64,000 nucleotides of DNA from Herbinix sp. (GCA_029240245.1 JARBTJ010000010.1:19765-83764), one strand, 5' to 3'. Shown: positions 5,964-15,482, counted from the first letter of the stretch. Numbers and translations: made by a program. The notes: generated by a model from the sequence alone, not told the origin.

Positions 5964-8480
5964 ATGAAAGGTAATAATTCATATAAGGAATGTCAGAGCT
6001 CTATTACCGTGTATTTAAGTCTGGTATTATTGCTTATTCTGTCCCTCCTGTTTACGGTTATAGAAGGAGCCAGAGTTGGAACAGCAAAGGTGTTTGCAGA
6101 ACGGGCTTTAACCACAGCCATGGATTCGGCACTTGCCCAATTTTATGGACCTTTGTGGGAGGAATATCATATCTTTGGGTTACATACCGGAGATAATACG
6201 GAGGACCGCCTGGAAAAATCCCTTTCCGACCGGTTGCAGGAATCTATGTCGTATACCTTTCATCCCTCACAAGGATTAAATACAAAAAGGACCGATCTTT
6301 ATGGGATTTCAATTGGAGATATAAGATTAATAAATCATACCGCATTAACAGAGCATAATGGGAAACTGGTTATTAATCAGGCAGTGGAATATATGAAATA
6401 CAAGGAAATAGGGATAGCTCTCGAACTATTAATGGAAAAAATGTCGTTATCGGAACAACCAAAAAAAGTTAGCATCTTATATGAAGAAAAGCAGGAGGCC
6501 GAGGAGCAATTAGTTGAGATTGATAAAAGCATCCTTGAACTGATGGAGTTATTGGACGGTATTAAGACCGGAAAAAAAGGAATTGAGATATATAAGGATG
6601 GATCTATTAAAACTGTATCGAGTTTTGTAAAGAAAATCTGTTTTGGGCCGGTTACCATAGAAAAGGTTGGTATTAACCAGGAAAGTGTATTTCAAGCCCA
6701 AAAGAATAACTATATAGATCCTAATTCTGAATTTAACAAAATAGAGAGCAATTTTTATTCTTTATGGAATGTGATACAGATGATTTCTGAAACGGAATTT
6801 GAATATTCAAAAATTTCGGACTTAATAACGGAAGCGGAGGACCTTCTGAGGGAATTGAATTATAGGGAAGAGAAGACGGAGGAAGTTAAGGATGAAATCA
6901 AGGATATAAAAGCAGGGATCAAAGATTTTAAGGAGCAAAGAGAGGAATTACAGGCCGATCTTCAAAGGTATAGAACAGAAAAGCAAGCCTATATTACAGA
7001 AATTCGCTCCGGTAAAAATAATGTATTCAGATTGTCACAGGATATAAAACCATGCATCAGCAGCGCTATTAAAACAATTGATACTATACTGTTGAAAATA
7101 AATATTGCAGGTCCAATTATCGAGGCATATGAAAAGAGTCTTGCAAATGCCAAGGACGAGATCGGTGGAGAAATATATGAAGGTATGGCAGAGGAGTTAA
7201 AAGAACTAAAGCGTTACATACAGGTTAATGATCAAGGCTATGATTTTGAAGGTATGAAGCAAACGCTTAAAAACAACCTGCAGATCATCGGGCAGGTGGA
7301 AGCGCTTCTTATGCAGGGAGAGAAGATGCTTTCGGATGGATCTTATCATAATGCAAAAGGCAATTTTACGAAGGCGAATGAACTTTTTATGGATTATGAT
7401 ATAAGAAGTCTAAGGCTTGATTACAGTACCATTGTTACCCAAAAATCGGAGGAGTTTGGTCCACTTAATCAAGTAAGTTCCTTACTAAAGGACGGTTTAA
7501 CCGGACTGATGTTGGATATGGATACTATTTCAAAGGCTACTCTTGGTGCAGAAGCACTTCCTTCAGAAATGGCAAGATTGTCAGAGGTGGACGGCGATGT
7601 TCTAAATCAGTTAAGCACATTCTTTGAAAACTCTATCATAGGTGATATGAGTAGCGGAATGGGAGAAATGATCGGAAGCTTAGGAAGTGATGCCGGTGCA
7701 CTGGAAACATTGGGAAATGGAATCAATCGGGTTGCAGAGCATTTTCTATTTCAGGAATATATCAAGGAACATTTTTATAGTTACTCCGGAGATAAAGAAG
7801 ATGTGAACATAAGAAAACCATCGGTTCTCACGTATGAACGGGAATATCTTTTATCCGGACGTAAAACAGATAAGGATAATCTTACTTCGGTGATTTCAAG
7901 AATTGTGTTTTTAAGAACCATACTCGACTTTGTCAGTATTTTAGGGGATAGGGATAAGTGCAATGAAGCGAAAGCAGCAGCTTCCGCTCTGGTTGGATTT
8001 ACTGGACTTCCGATACTGGTTAGTATTACTAAGACGTTGATTTTATTAGTATGGGCTTTCGCAGAAGCAACAATTGATACCAGTGCGTTGCTTATGGGTA
8101 AAGAGGTTCCCATCATAAAACAGGATATTAACTTGTCGTTTCAGGAGCTTTTTACTCTTAGCCCGAGATTAATCCAAAGAAAGGCATCTGAGTTAAAGGA
8201 AACAAAGGAATTATCCTTTCACTATCAGGAATATTTAAGTGTTTTCTTGTTATTAAAGGGTAAAAAAGAATTGGCGTATCGTTCCATGGATCTGATGCAG
8301 GAAAATATTAAGGTTAGATACTTAGAAGATTATAAAATGAAAGATTGTATTTACGGATTTATGGTTGAGGCAGATTTCATGATTGCTTCTAAATTAACGA
8401 AGTTTACATTTGTACAAAAACAAATAAAAAGTAAACCGAAAGGTTTTCTGTTTCAAACCACTGCAGCCTATAGTTATTAA
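5964..8480 (+). CDS. Large TadE/TadG-like membrane-anchored protein of the Tad locus
   Basis: The start is set at ATG 5964, seven bases after GGGGAGGA. The 838-residue protein opens with a TadE-like N-terminus (SSITVYLSLVLLLILSLLF, residues about 12-32) followed by AERALTTAMDSALAQ. Residues about 150-215 and 290-345 are predicted coiled coils (for example KEQREELQADLQRYR). A glycine- and serine-rich part and a hydrophobic segment at about 672-705 lie near the C-terminus. Such large proteins (DUF5702-like) accompany clostridial Tad loci and are probably surface-exposed minor pilus components. The family name is from memory of the locus type, the topology from the sequence. Confidence 0.65.
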   Translation: MKGNNSYKECQSSITVYLSLVLLLILSLLFTVIEGARVGTAKVFAERALTTAMDSALAQFYGPLWEEYHIFGLHTGDNTEDRLEKSLSDRLQESMSYTFHPSQGLNTKRTDLYGISIGDIRLINHTALTEHNGKLVINQAVEYMKYKEIGIALELLMEKMSLSEQPKKVSILYEEKQEAEEQLVEIDKSILELMELLDGIKTGKKGIEIYKDGSIKTVSSFVKKICFGPVTIEKVGINQESVFQAQKNNYIDPNSEFNKIESNFYSLWNVIQMISETEFEYSKISDLITEAEDLLRELNYREEKTEEVKDEIKDIKAGIKDFKEQREELQADLQRYRTEKQAYITEIRSGKNNVFRLSQDIKPCISSAIKTIDTILLKINIAGPIIEAYEKSLANAKDEIGGEIYEGMAEELKELKRYIQVNDQGYDFEGMKQTLKNNLQIIGQVEALLMQGEKMLSDGSYHNAKGNFTKANELFMDYDIRSLRLDYSTIVTQKSEEFGPLNQVSSLLKDGLTGLMLDMDTISKATLGAEALPSEMARLSEVDGDVLNQLSTFFENSIIGDMSSGMGEMIGSLGSDAGALETLGNGINRVAEHFLFQEYIKEHFYSYSGDKEDVNIRKPSVLTYEREYLLSGRKTDKDNLTSVISRIVFLRTILDFVSILGDRDKCNEAKAAASALVGFTGLPILVSITKTLILLVWAFAEATIDTSALLMGKEVPIIKQDINLSFQELFTLSPRLIQRKASELKETKELSFHYQEYLSVFLLLKGKKELAYRSMDLMQENIKVRYLEDYKMKDCIYGFMVEADFMIASKLTKFTFVQKQIKSKPKGFLFQTTAAYSY

Positions 8481-8558
8481 TCTGGTTTTAACGTAAGCCT
8501 TTATATAGATTTACAATGTCGATAAGCAGGAACCACTTATTAGAAACAAATTTTCGTT

Positions 8559-8710
8559 TTGATGATTCGGGATGTCCGCTCTTCTATTATTATCTATAAT
8601 AATTCTATAAGAAAATCTAAAAAATCAAATCAAATTCTCTCTCCAGGAAATCGTTTGCTTATATAATCAAATTTATCAAAAGTAGAAGAACGGACATCCC
8701 GGGTCATCAA
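8559..8710. repeat. 28-bp inverted repeat flanking 96 bp inside the Tad locus
   Basis: Left arm 8559-8586 and right arm 8683-8710 are inverted copies over 28 bp with three mismatches (common core CGGGATGTCCG and TCTTCTA). They enclose 96 bp of AT-rich DNA. This fills most of the 315-bp gap between two TadE-like genes. It could be an invertible segment, a small mobile element or a strong RNA hairpin. There is no clear flanking direct repeat and no good promoter in the loop. Confidence 0.7.
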
Positions 8711-8795
8711 AGAGCAAAAGGATACAACGACAGGAAACAAGGCTAATGCTAATTCTATGAATTGAGGTATATAAATTTCCATAATAATATAGTCT

Positions 8796-9722
8796 ATGAT
8801 TGCGAAACAGGTGAACAAGGTGAACATAACGTTACGTAATGCAGTACGAAAAAAGTATGATATAAAAGCATCCTTAACGGTTGAGGCTTGCCTAATTATG
8901 CCGGTAATTCTGTTTTGTATGATAGCTTTTCTTTATCTTATCCAAATTTTTACGACGCAGGAGCAGATTCAGGCAGCCATAACCAAAGCAGGATTAAGTA
9001 TGGCAAGGACAGCTTACATTTATGAGGACTTTCTTGGAGCGGAGGAGGCTTCCGATTTTGATGAATCCATTTTCGGAGGTGATTATGATGTTGGGTTAAA
9101 GGATCTGGCCGGTGCGGTATTAAACAGCAGCCTGTTGAAACTATCGGTTATTGATTATCTGGACAAGGATACAATAAACGGGTCCTGTATTAAAAATGGA
9201 ATTGGTGGTTTAAGCCTTTATTATTCTAAAGTTATGGATGAGGGGGACTACATCGATGTAATCGTAAGCTATCGGATGAAACTTCCGATTGATTTTTTCA
9301 CGATTGGTGACATGCGTATGATACAACGGGTCAGAGTCCGGGGCTGGACCGGACTAGCAATACCGGCTGCATATCAGATAGAAGAGGAAGGGGAGGATAC
9401 ACCGAAAGATATGGTATATATCACAACATCAGGAAGTGTATACCATATCAACCGTGATTGTTCTCATATAAAATTATCTATAATTTCCGTCATCGGTATA
9501 CCGAGTGAACGCAGAAACTCAGGTGGAGCAAAATATTATCCATGTGAGGCATGCTGCACCGGAAACGAAAATCCGCTTGGGACCTTCTACATCACATCGG
9601 ATGGTACCAGGTACCATACCAAGAGAGTATGTTCAAAGATAAAAAGAACGGTGGAAGAAGTACCATTAGCTGCAGTTTCTGACCGTACACCCTGTAAACG
9701 CTGCGGTCATGATGTTAATTAA
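8796..9722 (+). CDS. TadE-like pseudopilin with two C-terminal Cys/His repeats
   Basis: The 308-residue protein has a TadE-like N-terminus: KASLTVEACLIMPVILF with the conserved Glu, then a membrane helix (about 28-50). Residues about 60-200 are an extracytoplasmic part. The C-terminus carries two similar repeats (about 207-250 and 257-305): ITTSGSVYHINRDCSHIK ... YPCEACC and ITSDGTRYHTKRVCSKIK ... TPCKRCG, a YH-x4-C ... CxxC pattern that could bind metal or form disulfides. The start is uncertain: ATG 8796 has no good ribosome binding site, and a GTG a few codons later is possible. Confidence 0.7.
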   Translation: MIAKQVNKVNITLRNAVRKKYDIKASLTVEACLIMPVILFCMIAFLYLIQIFTTQEQIQAAITKAGLSMARTAYIYEDFLGAEEASDFDESIFGGDYDVGLKDLAGAVLNSSLLKLSVIDYLDKDTINGSCIKNGIGGLSLYYSKVMDEGDYIDVIVSYRMKLPIDFFTIGDMRMIQRVRVRGWTGLAIPAAYQIEEEGEDTPKDMVYITTSGSVYHINRDCSHIKLSIISVIGIPSERRNSGGAKYYPCEACCTGNENPLGTFYITSDGTRYHTKRVCSKIKRTVEEVPLAAVSDRTPCKRCGHDVN

Positions 9723-10127
9723 TTATTAGAGGTATCGTCATTGCTAATCTTATATATTACAGGCTATTTAGATAGGAAATCAAAAAAAGCAATATAAGAA
9801 AAAGTAATATAAAAAAAAGTAATATAAAAAAATGATAACTGGGATTAAGAGTACATCATTAAAGTAGCCGACAATAGTTGCAAAAGTCAATACGATGGAT
9901 AAATCGGATGAAAAATAAGTTATGAAAGGAATTAACCAAAGTTCTAGAAGCTATTGACTCTTCGCAATGCAATTAGAATAGAAAACTGCGATAACAAGAG
10001 AAATAGCAAGTTATCGCCAGATAATGTGAGTGAGCAGTAAGAAAGGTAATCAATTTAATATAGGAAGCGCCGATAACGGAAGGGATTAGTAGTTATAAGC
10101 TAATATACACAGGAAGAAGAGGGTAGG
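9723..10127. other. 405-bp gene-free stretch with a short A-rich tandem repeat
   Basis: No open frame longer than about a dozen codons is seen. At about 9785-9835 a unit close to AAAAAGTAATATAAAAA is repeated three times. The rest has no recognised motif. It separates the TadE-like gene from the prepilin peptidase gene. Confidence 0.5.
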
Positions 10128-10562
10128 ATGCAGGAGATAGTCTTAAAGTCAATTATGGGAAGTATGCTATTCGTAAGTTCCATACAGGATTTACTGAAAA
10201 AGAAAGTGTGTGTTTGGATCATAACGGCAGGAGGATTGTTCACAATCATCAGCTTGCTTTTTATCCCTACCTTTTCGATTATGGACAGCCTGGGTGGATT
10301 AATAGTAGGAGCCTTCGTTTTGTTTATCAGTAGAATCACCGGCGGTAAAATTGGTATGGGGGACGGGCTGATATTATGTGTTACCGGATTAGGACTTGGA
10401 CTTTGGGGAAACATTGAGTTATTTGCTTATGCTTTGTTTGCGGCTGCGATCGTATCCATAATCCTTCTTGTACTCCGTTTGGCTGATCGGAAAAAGAGTA
10501 TACCTTTTATACCGTTTCTATTTATCAGTTATCTTTTTGTCTGCATTACTACCAGCTACTAA
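10128..10562 (+). CDS. Prepilin peptidase of the Tad locus (CpaA/TadV type)
   Basis: The 144-residue integral membrane protein has the two catalytic aspartates of A24 peptidases: Asp21 in SIQDLLKKK and the second in GKIGMGDG (GxGD motif, about residues 73-80). At least four hydrophobic segments follow the compact CpaA/TadV pattern, lacking the N-terminal methylase domain of larger enzymes. It should remove the leader of the Flp pilin and perhaps the TadE-like proteins. The next gene starts 13 bases downstream. Confidence 0.85.
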   Translation: MQEIVLKSIMGSMLFVSSIQDLLKKKVCVWIITAGGLFTIISLLFIPTFSIMDSLGGLIVGAFVLFISRITGGKIGMGDGLILCVTGLGLGLWGNIELFAYALFAAAIVSIILLVLRLADRKKSIPFIPFLFISYLFVCITTSY

Positions 10563-10575
10563 GGAGAAAAAATTG

Positions 10576-11142
10576 ATGCGAAAAGACTTAAAAGCGAGTA
10601 TAACTGTAGAAGCCTCCTTTCTTCTGCCTTTGGTGATTCTTATTCTATCTGCCATTATGTATCTTTCTTTTCACCTTCATGACCGATGCGCGATACAGAG
10701 TGTTGTGGATAAGGTGTTACATAAGGCAGAGTTATCCGTTAAGCACGATTCCAATATTAATACGGGAGAAGTCAATTTTGACGATATTAATAACCGAGGA
10801 GTATTTTATCTTCCATTTGGAAGTACAAAAAAGGATGAAAACAATTGCCTCAGTTATGTATGGAAAGAACTTGAGCATGGATTGCTTATAACAAAGATTA
10901 GAGATATTCAGGTTTCTATAAGTAAATATAACATCGAAATATCCGTGGAAGCCGTTTCCAAGATGTCTCTACATGCACTTGCCGGGTTAGTAAAACCATT
11001 TCCCATAATCAAAATTAAGGAAAAAGGACCGATACATAATCCGGTAGAGCAAATTCGCTTTTCAGAGGTCATATTAGAAACCGGAATGAAAATAAAGGGT
11101 GTTGAAGCACTTAAGGAAAAGCTGGAGGAGTTCGTTCGATAA
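10576..11142 (+). CDS. Second TadE-like pseudopilin
   Basis: The start is ATG 10576, ten bases after AAGGAG; the frame is open further upstream but overlaps the peptidase gene. The 188-residue protein begins KASITVEASFLLPLVIL with the conserved Glu, followed by a membrane helix (about 14-35) and a 150-residue extracytoplasmic part without recognised domain. TadE-like proteins are minor pilus or assembly factors. It follows the prepilin peptidase closely and precedes the FHA protein gene. Confidence 0.75.
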   Translation: MRKDLKASITVEASFLLPLVILILSAIMYLSFHLHDRCAIQSVVDKVLHKAELSVKHDSNINTGEVNFDDINNRGVFYLPFGSTKKDENNCLSYVWKELEHGLLITKIRDIQVSISKYNIEISVEAVSKMSLHALAGLVKPFPIIKIKEKGPIHNPVEQIRFSEVILETGMKIKGVEALKEKLEEFVR

Positions 11143-11215
11143 ATTTAAGATAGACAAAGCGACAGGCAGACTTAGATCTATGAAAAATTGAAGAGTAACT
11201 GCAGGGAGAAGCAAT

Positions 11216-13039
11216 ATGAAGGTAGAGTTTAAACGGGATTTGCATCACAACTATATGGTAATGATGCAAATAGAAAACAGTGACAATGACTCCTATTGCA
11301 TAAAAATGCTGAGTCATAGTACGATTGAGGGGCTACTGTGTGTAGACAGGCGTATCATGGACAATGAGGTGCTGTTTTATTATGACATTTCAGCAAAACA
11401 GTCTTTAAATCATCTATTAGAAAAATCCCTTGTATCCTATGATAAGATGAAGCAATTGTTGGTACGCATCGTTAAAACTATAGAAAAGGCCTTTGAATAT
11501 CTACTGCCTGAGGACGATTTTATCCTTATGCCGGAATACATCTATATGGAGGTAGCATCGGAGATTCCTCATTTATGCTATTTGCCGGGCTATCAGAAAA
11601 ATATTAAAGAGCAAATCACCAGCTTATTGGAGTTTTTTATGAATAAGGTGGATTATAATGATAAAGAAGCTGTTCTGCTGGTATACCGTCTATACGCAGC
11701 AAGCAGGGAGGAAGGGTTTACCTTTGAAAGCCTTCTTTATAATTTATATAAGGAGCATACGGAAACGATAAAAAATCATAGGACTCAAGGGTCAAATAAC
11801 AATAAGCTTAAGTCAGAAGATCATGTGGAAGAGGAATTAACTACCGATCGTGAAGCATCAACTCTCAATCGACCTGAGTCATCCGCGAAAGTAATCAAGC
11901 ATAAATACGGTGATTTTAAAGTTAGTTGCAGCTCTATGATGAAAAGGTTAAAGAAGAGTTTAAATATAAAGTCAAGGCAAATAGTAACGAATCAACATGA
12001 ATTAAATCAACATGAATTAAATCAACATGAATTAAATCAACATAAAACCAATCAACAAGAAATAAACCAGCATATAACATACAATAAACAATCAAATACA
12101 AACCAGCATAAAGTAAATCAGCATATAACGGATAAGATGGAAACTGATTGGGAAAAAGCAGATAGGCAAATAGTAAAGAGACAGATAACAAGCAAACAAT
12201 TAGCAAACCGACGGATAACCGGTAGAAAGATAACCGATAGGAAAATAACCAATAAGAAAATAACTAAAACAACTAATAGAGAATTGCATGATAAAACGGG
12301 AATGTACAAGAAGGCAGGAAGTCCCGTAATGCTGGAAAAACTTATGGGAGAACAGGAAATCTCCTGTTATCCGGTTAAAACATATCTGTACTCCGGGATT
12401 TGCATACTTGGGGGTATCGTGCTATTGACAGCAGGTTTTATAACAAGAATTATTTATAACTCCTTTGGAAACCGTATCGATACAAGCAAACTGTTAGCAT
12501 TGTTACTTCTTGTACTTGGCTTGGAGCTCTATGTTCATAAGAAACTATGGGATAAAAAGAATAGGATAACAAAGATTGTATCGAAAGAGGAATATATAGA
12601 TCCCAGAGGCGACAGTGTTAACATGATACAACAATCCAAAGATGGGGCAGAGAATTTTCAAAAGGTGAGGGAAGTAACCTGTGAGGAGGCAAAAGAGTGT
12701 AATCCTACCTGTGTTTTGAATTCTGAGGAAAGGCCTCCTTCTGTCCTGCTTCAGCCCATAGACTCGCTTCAGTATAAAACAATTACATTAGCTCATACCC
12801 CTTTTTTTATTGGTAAACTACGAAAGAATGTGGATTTTTGCCTGGAAAAAGAAGTGGTTAGTAGATATCATGCTAAAATATCAAAGGAAGCACAGCAGTA
12901 TTATCTAACAGATCTGAATTCAACCAATGGAACCTTTATTAACAGGGAAGCATTAGCTCCTTATCAGACCATTGAGCTAAAAGATGGTGATGAAATTGCT
13001 TTTGCTGATATTAAATACCAATTTCTGATTCAGTTATAA
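11216..13039 (+). CDS. DUF6382-FHA membrane protein of the Tad locus
   Basis: The 607-residue protein has an N-terminal DUF6382-like domain (about 3-185), a long basic low-complexity region (about 200-360) with repeated NQHEL and KITxRKIT units, two membrane helices (about 392-417 and 425-446), and a C-terminal FHA domain (about 520-605) with FFIGKLRKNVDF, VVSRYHAKIS and LNSTNGTFIN. FHA domains bind phosphothreonine, so the protein probably links the pilus machinery to Ser/Thr phosphorylation. It ends the Tad gene set and is followed by a terminator. Confidence 0.75.
   Translation: MKVEFKRDLHHNYMVMMQIENSDNDSYCIKMLSHSTIEGLLCVDRRIMDNEVLFYYDISAKQSLNHLLEKSLVSYDKMKQLLVRIVKTIEKAFEYLLPEDDFILMPEYIYMEVASEIPHLCYLPGYQKNIKEQITSLLEFFMNKVDYNDKEAVLLVYRLYAASREEGFTFESLLYNLYKEHTETIKNHRTQGSNNNKLKSEDHVEEELTTDREASTLNRPESSAKVIKHKYGDFKVSCSSMMKRLKKSLNIKSRQIVTNQHELNQHELNQHELNQHKTNQQEINQHITYNKQSNTNQHKVNQHITDKMETDWEKADRQIVKRQITSKQLANRRITGRKITDRKITNKKITKTTNRELHDKTGMYKKAGSPVMLEKLMGEQEISCYPVKTYLYSGICILGGIVLLTAGFITRIIYNSFGNRIDTSKLLALLLLVLGLELYVHKKLWDKKNRITKIVSKEEYIDPRGDSVNMIQQSKDGAENFQKVREVTCEEAKECNPTCVLNSEERPPSVLLQPIDSLQYKTITLAHTPFFIGKLRKNVDFCLEKEVVSRYHAKISKEAQQYYLTDLNSTNGTFINREALAPYQTIELKDGDEIAFADIKYQFLIQL
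11990..12064 (+). repeat. 15-bp in-frame tandem repeat within the FHA protein gene
   Basis: The unit AATCAACATGAATTA (Asn-Gln-His-Glu-Leu) occurs three times exactly (11990-12034) and twice in diverged form up to 12064. Being a multiple of three, copy-number changes would keep the frame. Confidence 0.8.
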
Positions 13040-13085
13040 TTTTTTAAGTATAATATTATAATACGAATTCATTTAAATTGAGGAG

Positions 13086-13126
13086 CACCATCGAATGTAA
13101 CGATACTATATTCGGTGGTGTTTTTT
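13086..13126 (+). terminator. Terminator of the Tad gene cluster
   Basis: An 11-bp stem with one mismatch (CACCATCGAAT / ATTCGGTGGTG) followed by six T residues, 46 bases after the FHA gene. Confidence 0.8.
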
Positions 13127-13405
13127 AATTTCGGTGAAAGCAAAGATGAACTATCATATAAGAAAGTAATCATTCGGCTAGAATCGAGAATTGCTTTCTC
13201 GGAGGATTGCTTACCTGGGTGTTTTTGATGGTTTTGAAGGTTCCGTGAAGGTTCATACAAACCAGGGAGACTCGCGAAGCGTATTTCACCCAATACATGT
13301 AATTAATTGTAATAATTGCACAAAAATATCGTCAAATATTCTAAAGGAGTGCAGGTTTTTATGCAATTTATATACATTTTGATAAAGTTTAGACAAGGGA
13401 TACGC

Positions 13406-13434
13406 TTGCTTTTCGATTTGGTTAAGGGTATAAT
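13406..13434 (+). promoter_or_regulatory. Sigma-A-type promoter of the chemoreceptor gene
   Basis: -35 TTGCTT (13406-13411), 17-bp spacer, -10 TATAAT (13429-13434), about 70 bases before the start codon. The rest of the 377-bp gap after the Tad terminator holds no recognised gene. Confidence 0.65.
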
Positions 13435-13503
13435 TAAATTAGAAAAAGAAATAATGAATACCATTTATTTACATAAAAACTAACATTATAAGGAGCGGTA
13501 CCT

Positions 13504-14964
13504 ATGGACGAATTATTTATGAAAAACCATTACAGAAAAATCAACAAAGTTATTTCGGTAGTTTTAATCCTAACTACAATTTTAGCTCTTTCGGCAGGTA
13601 TCTTTTATAAGGCACCGGTAGTTTTGGTAACTGCCGCATTCTTAGTAGCAATAACTGCGTTAGTATTGGTATCCGTAAAGCAGCAGAAGTATGAAGTGCT
13701 AGCGTCCTATATCGTTAGCTTTCTCATGGGTATTATAATCGTTGTAAATATTAATAATGTGGATAGCATCTATCTGTTATTTCTCCCCTTATGTATTCCT
13801 GCATTATACCTGGATACAAAATTATATGTTTCTAGTTATTTGCTAATTAATGTGGCATTAATTGCCAGATTGGTAGTGATATCTCAGTTTGCTTTGAATG
13901 CGGGCATTCAAATAGTCTATTTAGGTATCTGTTCTGTTATTTTAGCTTATATAACGGTATCCGGAAAGGCCTTAATAAAATCCGTCAAAGAAGAAGGGAA
14001 AAAAGCAAGTAAATCCTATCAGGAACTTAATAAAACAATGGAGATCATAGATCAAACCACCGATACACTCGGTAAGGACATCACAATCTGCTATGACAAT
14101 CTAAAAATGGTGAGAAACAATAGCGATATCATGACGAATACCGTAAAGGAAGTTGTAGTCGGAGTTACCGGGCAAGCGGATTCCATCGAACAGATTTATA
14201 ATTTGATTAATACTGCGGATGAAAAGGCGGAGGAGACACAGAAGACCTCAAAACAATTAGGTCAGATTTCAAATAGCACAAGTCAGATTGTACTGAACGG
14301 CTCGGATAAAATCAAACAGATGAATAAGCAAATTAACATCATCAGTGATGCGGTTAGCGAGTCCGTAGTAACAGTCAAAGAGCTGCTTGATAATATCTCA
14401 CAAATTAATAACTTTATGACCAATATTGTACATATTTCCCAGCAGACCAATTTGCTTGCTTTAAATGCTTCCATTGAAGCTGCGAGAGCCGGGGAAGCAG
14501 GAAAAGGCTTTACCGTCGTAGCAGAAGAGGTTAGAAAGCTGGCAGAACAAAGTGCGGTTACAGCAAAACAAATCAATTCTATTATGGAACAGGTAAACGG
14601 CAAAGCGACGATTGTTCTGGATAAGATACAAAACGGTAAAGATGCGGTGCAGACCGGTGAAATTATTGTAGATGAAGTGGACAAGGGTTTTGGGGATATC
14701 CAAGGCGCTTTCCATTCCATTGACGGAAATGTAAAAACGGTACTTCAGATGATCGATGAAACTACTCGGATTTTTGGAAACATCCGAAAGGAATCTGAGG
14801 GAATGGCTAGCATCGCAGAAGAGCATTCTGCTGCTACCGAGGAAATGTCAGCTACGATGGAAGAACAATTAAATCAAATCAATGAGATATTTGATTATAT
14901 GCAGGAAATTCATAAGTCCAGTGAAAACTTAAGAACGGTAATTCAAAATCAGGAAAACAGTTAG
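13504..14964 (+). CDS. Methyl-accepting chemotaxis-type signal transducer
   Basis: The 486-residue protein has about six membrane helices between residues 18 and 165 and no large periplasmic sensor domain. A long helical signalling domain follows (about 190-480). Its conserved hairpin tip, [16 protein letters not shown] and [12 protein letters not shown] (about 315-352), is diagnostic for the CheA/CheW-contacting part of chemoreceptors. It probably senses a membrane-related or intracellular cue. No other che or flagellar genes are in the window. The left direct repeat of the 151-bp mobile element includes the stop codon of this gene. Confidence 0.9.
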   Translation: MDELFMKNHYRKINKVISVVLILTTILALSAGIFYKAPVVLVTAAFLVAITALVLVSVKQQKYEVLASYIVSFLMGIIIVVNINNVDSIYLLFLPLCIPALYLDTKLYVSSYLLINVALIARLVVISQFALNAGIQIVYLGICSVILAYITVSGKALIKSVKEEGKKASKSYQELNKTMEIIDQTTDTLGKDITICYDNLKMVRNNSDIMTNTVKEVVVGVTGQADSIEQIYNLINTADEKAEETQKTSKQLGQISNSTSQIVLNGSDKIKQMNKQINIISDAVSESVVTVKELLDNISQINNFMTNIVHISQQTNLLALNASIEAARAGEAGKGFTVVAEEVRKLAEQSAVTAKQINSIMEQVNGKATIVLDKIQNGKDAVQTGEIIVDEVDKGFGDIQGAFHSIDGNVKTVLQMIDETTRIFGNIRKESEGMASIAEEHSAATEEMSATMEEQLNQINEIFDYMQEIHKSSENLRTVIQNQENS

Positions 14965-14971
14965 TTATATT

Positions 14972-15122
14972 AGGTGTTTGCGAAACTCATATTCTGTATT
15001 AATTGCGCACACAACATATACTACTCAGGACCGGAAGTTAAGCCTGTAGGAAGCGTTGGAGCGGAGGAATAGTATGTGTTGTGTGTGCAATAGCAAAAAC
15101 TATATTGTTTCGTGAACGCCTT
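14972..15122 (+). repeat. 151-bp mobile non-coding repeat, copy 1
   Basis: Imperfect 15-bp terminal inverted repeats (AGGTGTTTGCGAAAC / GTTTCGTGAACGCCT) enclose a long inner hairpin of about 22 matches in 25. The arms start ATTGCGCACACAACA and end TGTTGTGTGTGCAAT, and the apex contains CGGAAGTTAAGCC, close to a conserved 5S rRNA stretch. It is flanked by a perfect 13-bp direct repeat AGTTAGTTATATT (14959-14971 and 15123-15135). It is nearly identical to 48161-48311 and has the same length. No coding capacity. Confidence 0.9.
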
Positions 15123-15367
15123 AGTTAGTTATATTCTTGAAGGGATATAACTAATAATGGAGTGTAGAGCAATCGTTGTCTATTAGATAAAAAGGACCGA
15201 AAGTCAATTCTGGTTTATGTATTAAGAGCTGAATAAAGTTTCTATTATGCTGGATTATGATTTCGAAGATAAGAATATACATAATATCACTTAATCCAAT
15301 GAATACCTTAACATTAATAGCATACGAGATAGGAAATACAGGAATTTCAATTCTCTTGTATAATAAT

Positions 15368-15415
15368 ATGCTGAATGAAGGTGGTTAATATAACTGCCTA
15401 CATCCGGCATTTTTT
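15368..15415 (+). terminator. Hairpin terminator upstream of glpK
   Basis: An imperfect stem (ATGCTGAATGAAGGTGGT paired with ACTGCCTACATCCGGCAT) is followed by TTTTTT. It lies in a gene-free stretch of about 430 bases between the mobile repeat and glpK and may be a leader attenuator or end a short transcript. Confidence 0.5.
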
Positions 15416-15452
15416 ATTATCTTGTTTCTAATATCGTAAAATCAAATAAATA

Positions 15453-15482
15453 TTGTATATACTTGGATTTCAGTGGTACAAT
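15453..15482 (+). promoter_or_regulatory. Candidate promoter of glpK
   Basis: -35 TTGTAT (15453-15458), 18-bp spacer, -10 TACAAT (15477-15482), 70 bases before the glpK start. Confidence 0.45.

Noticed and set aside
11990..12064. CRISPR-like array
   Set aside because: The units are directly adjacent 15-bp coding repeats without spacers and keep the reading frame of the FHA protein; no cas genes are near.
14972..15122. Tc1/mariner-type MITE with TA duplication
   Set aside because: TA bases do flank one end, but the clean 13- and 15-bp direct repeats explain both insertion sites better and give the same element length of 151 bp in both cases.
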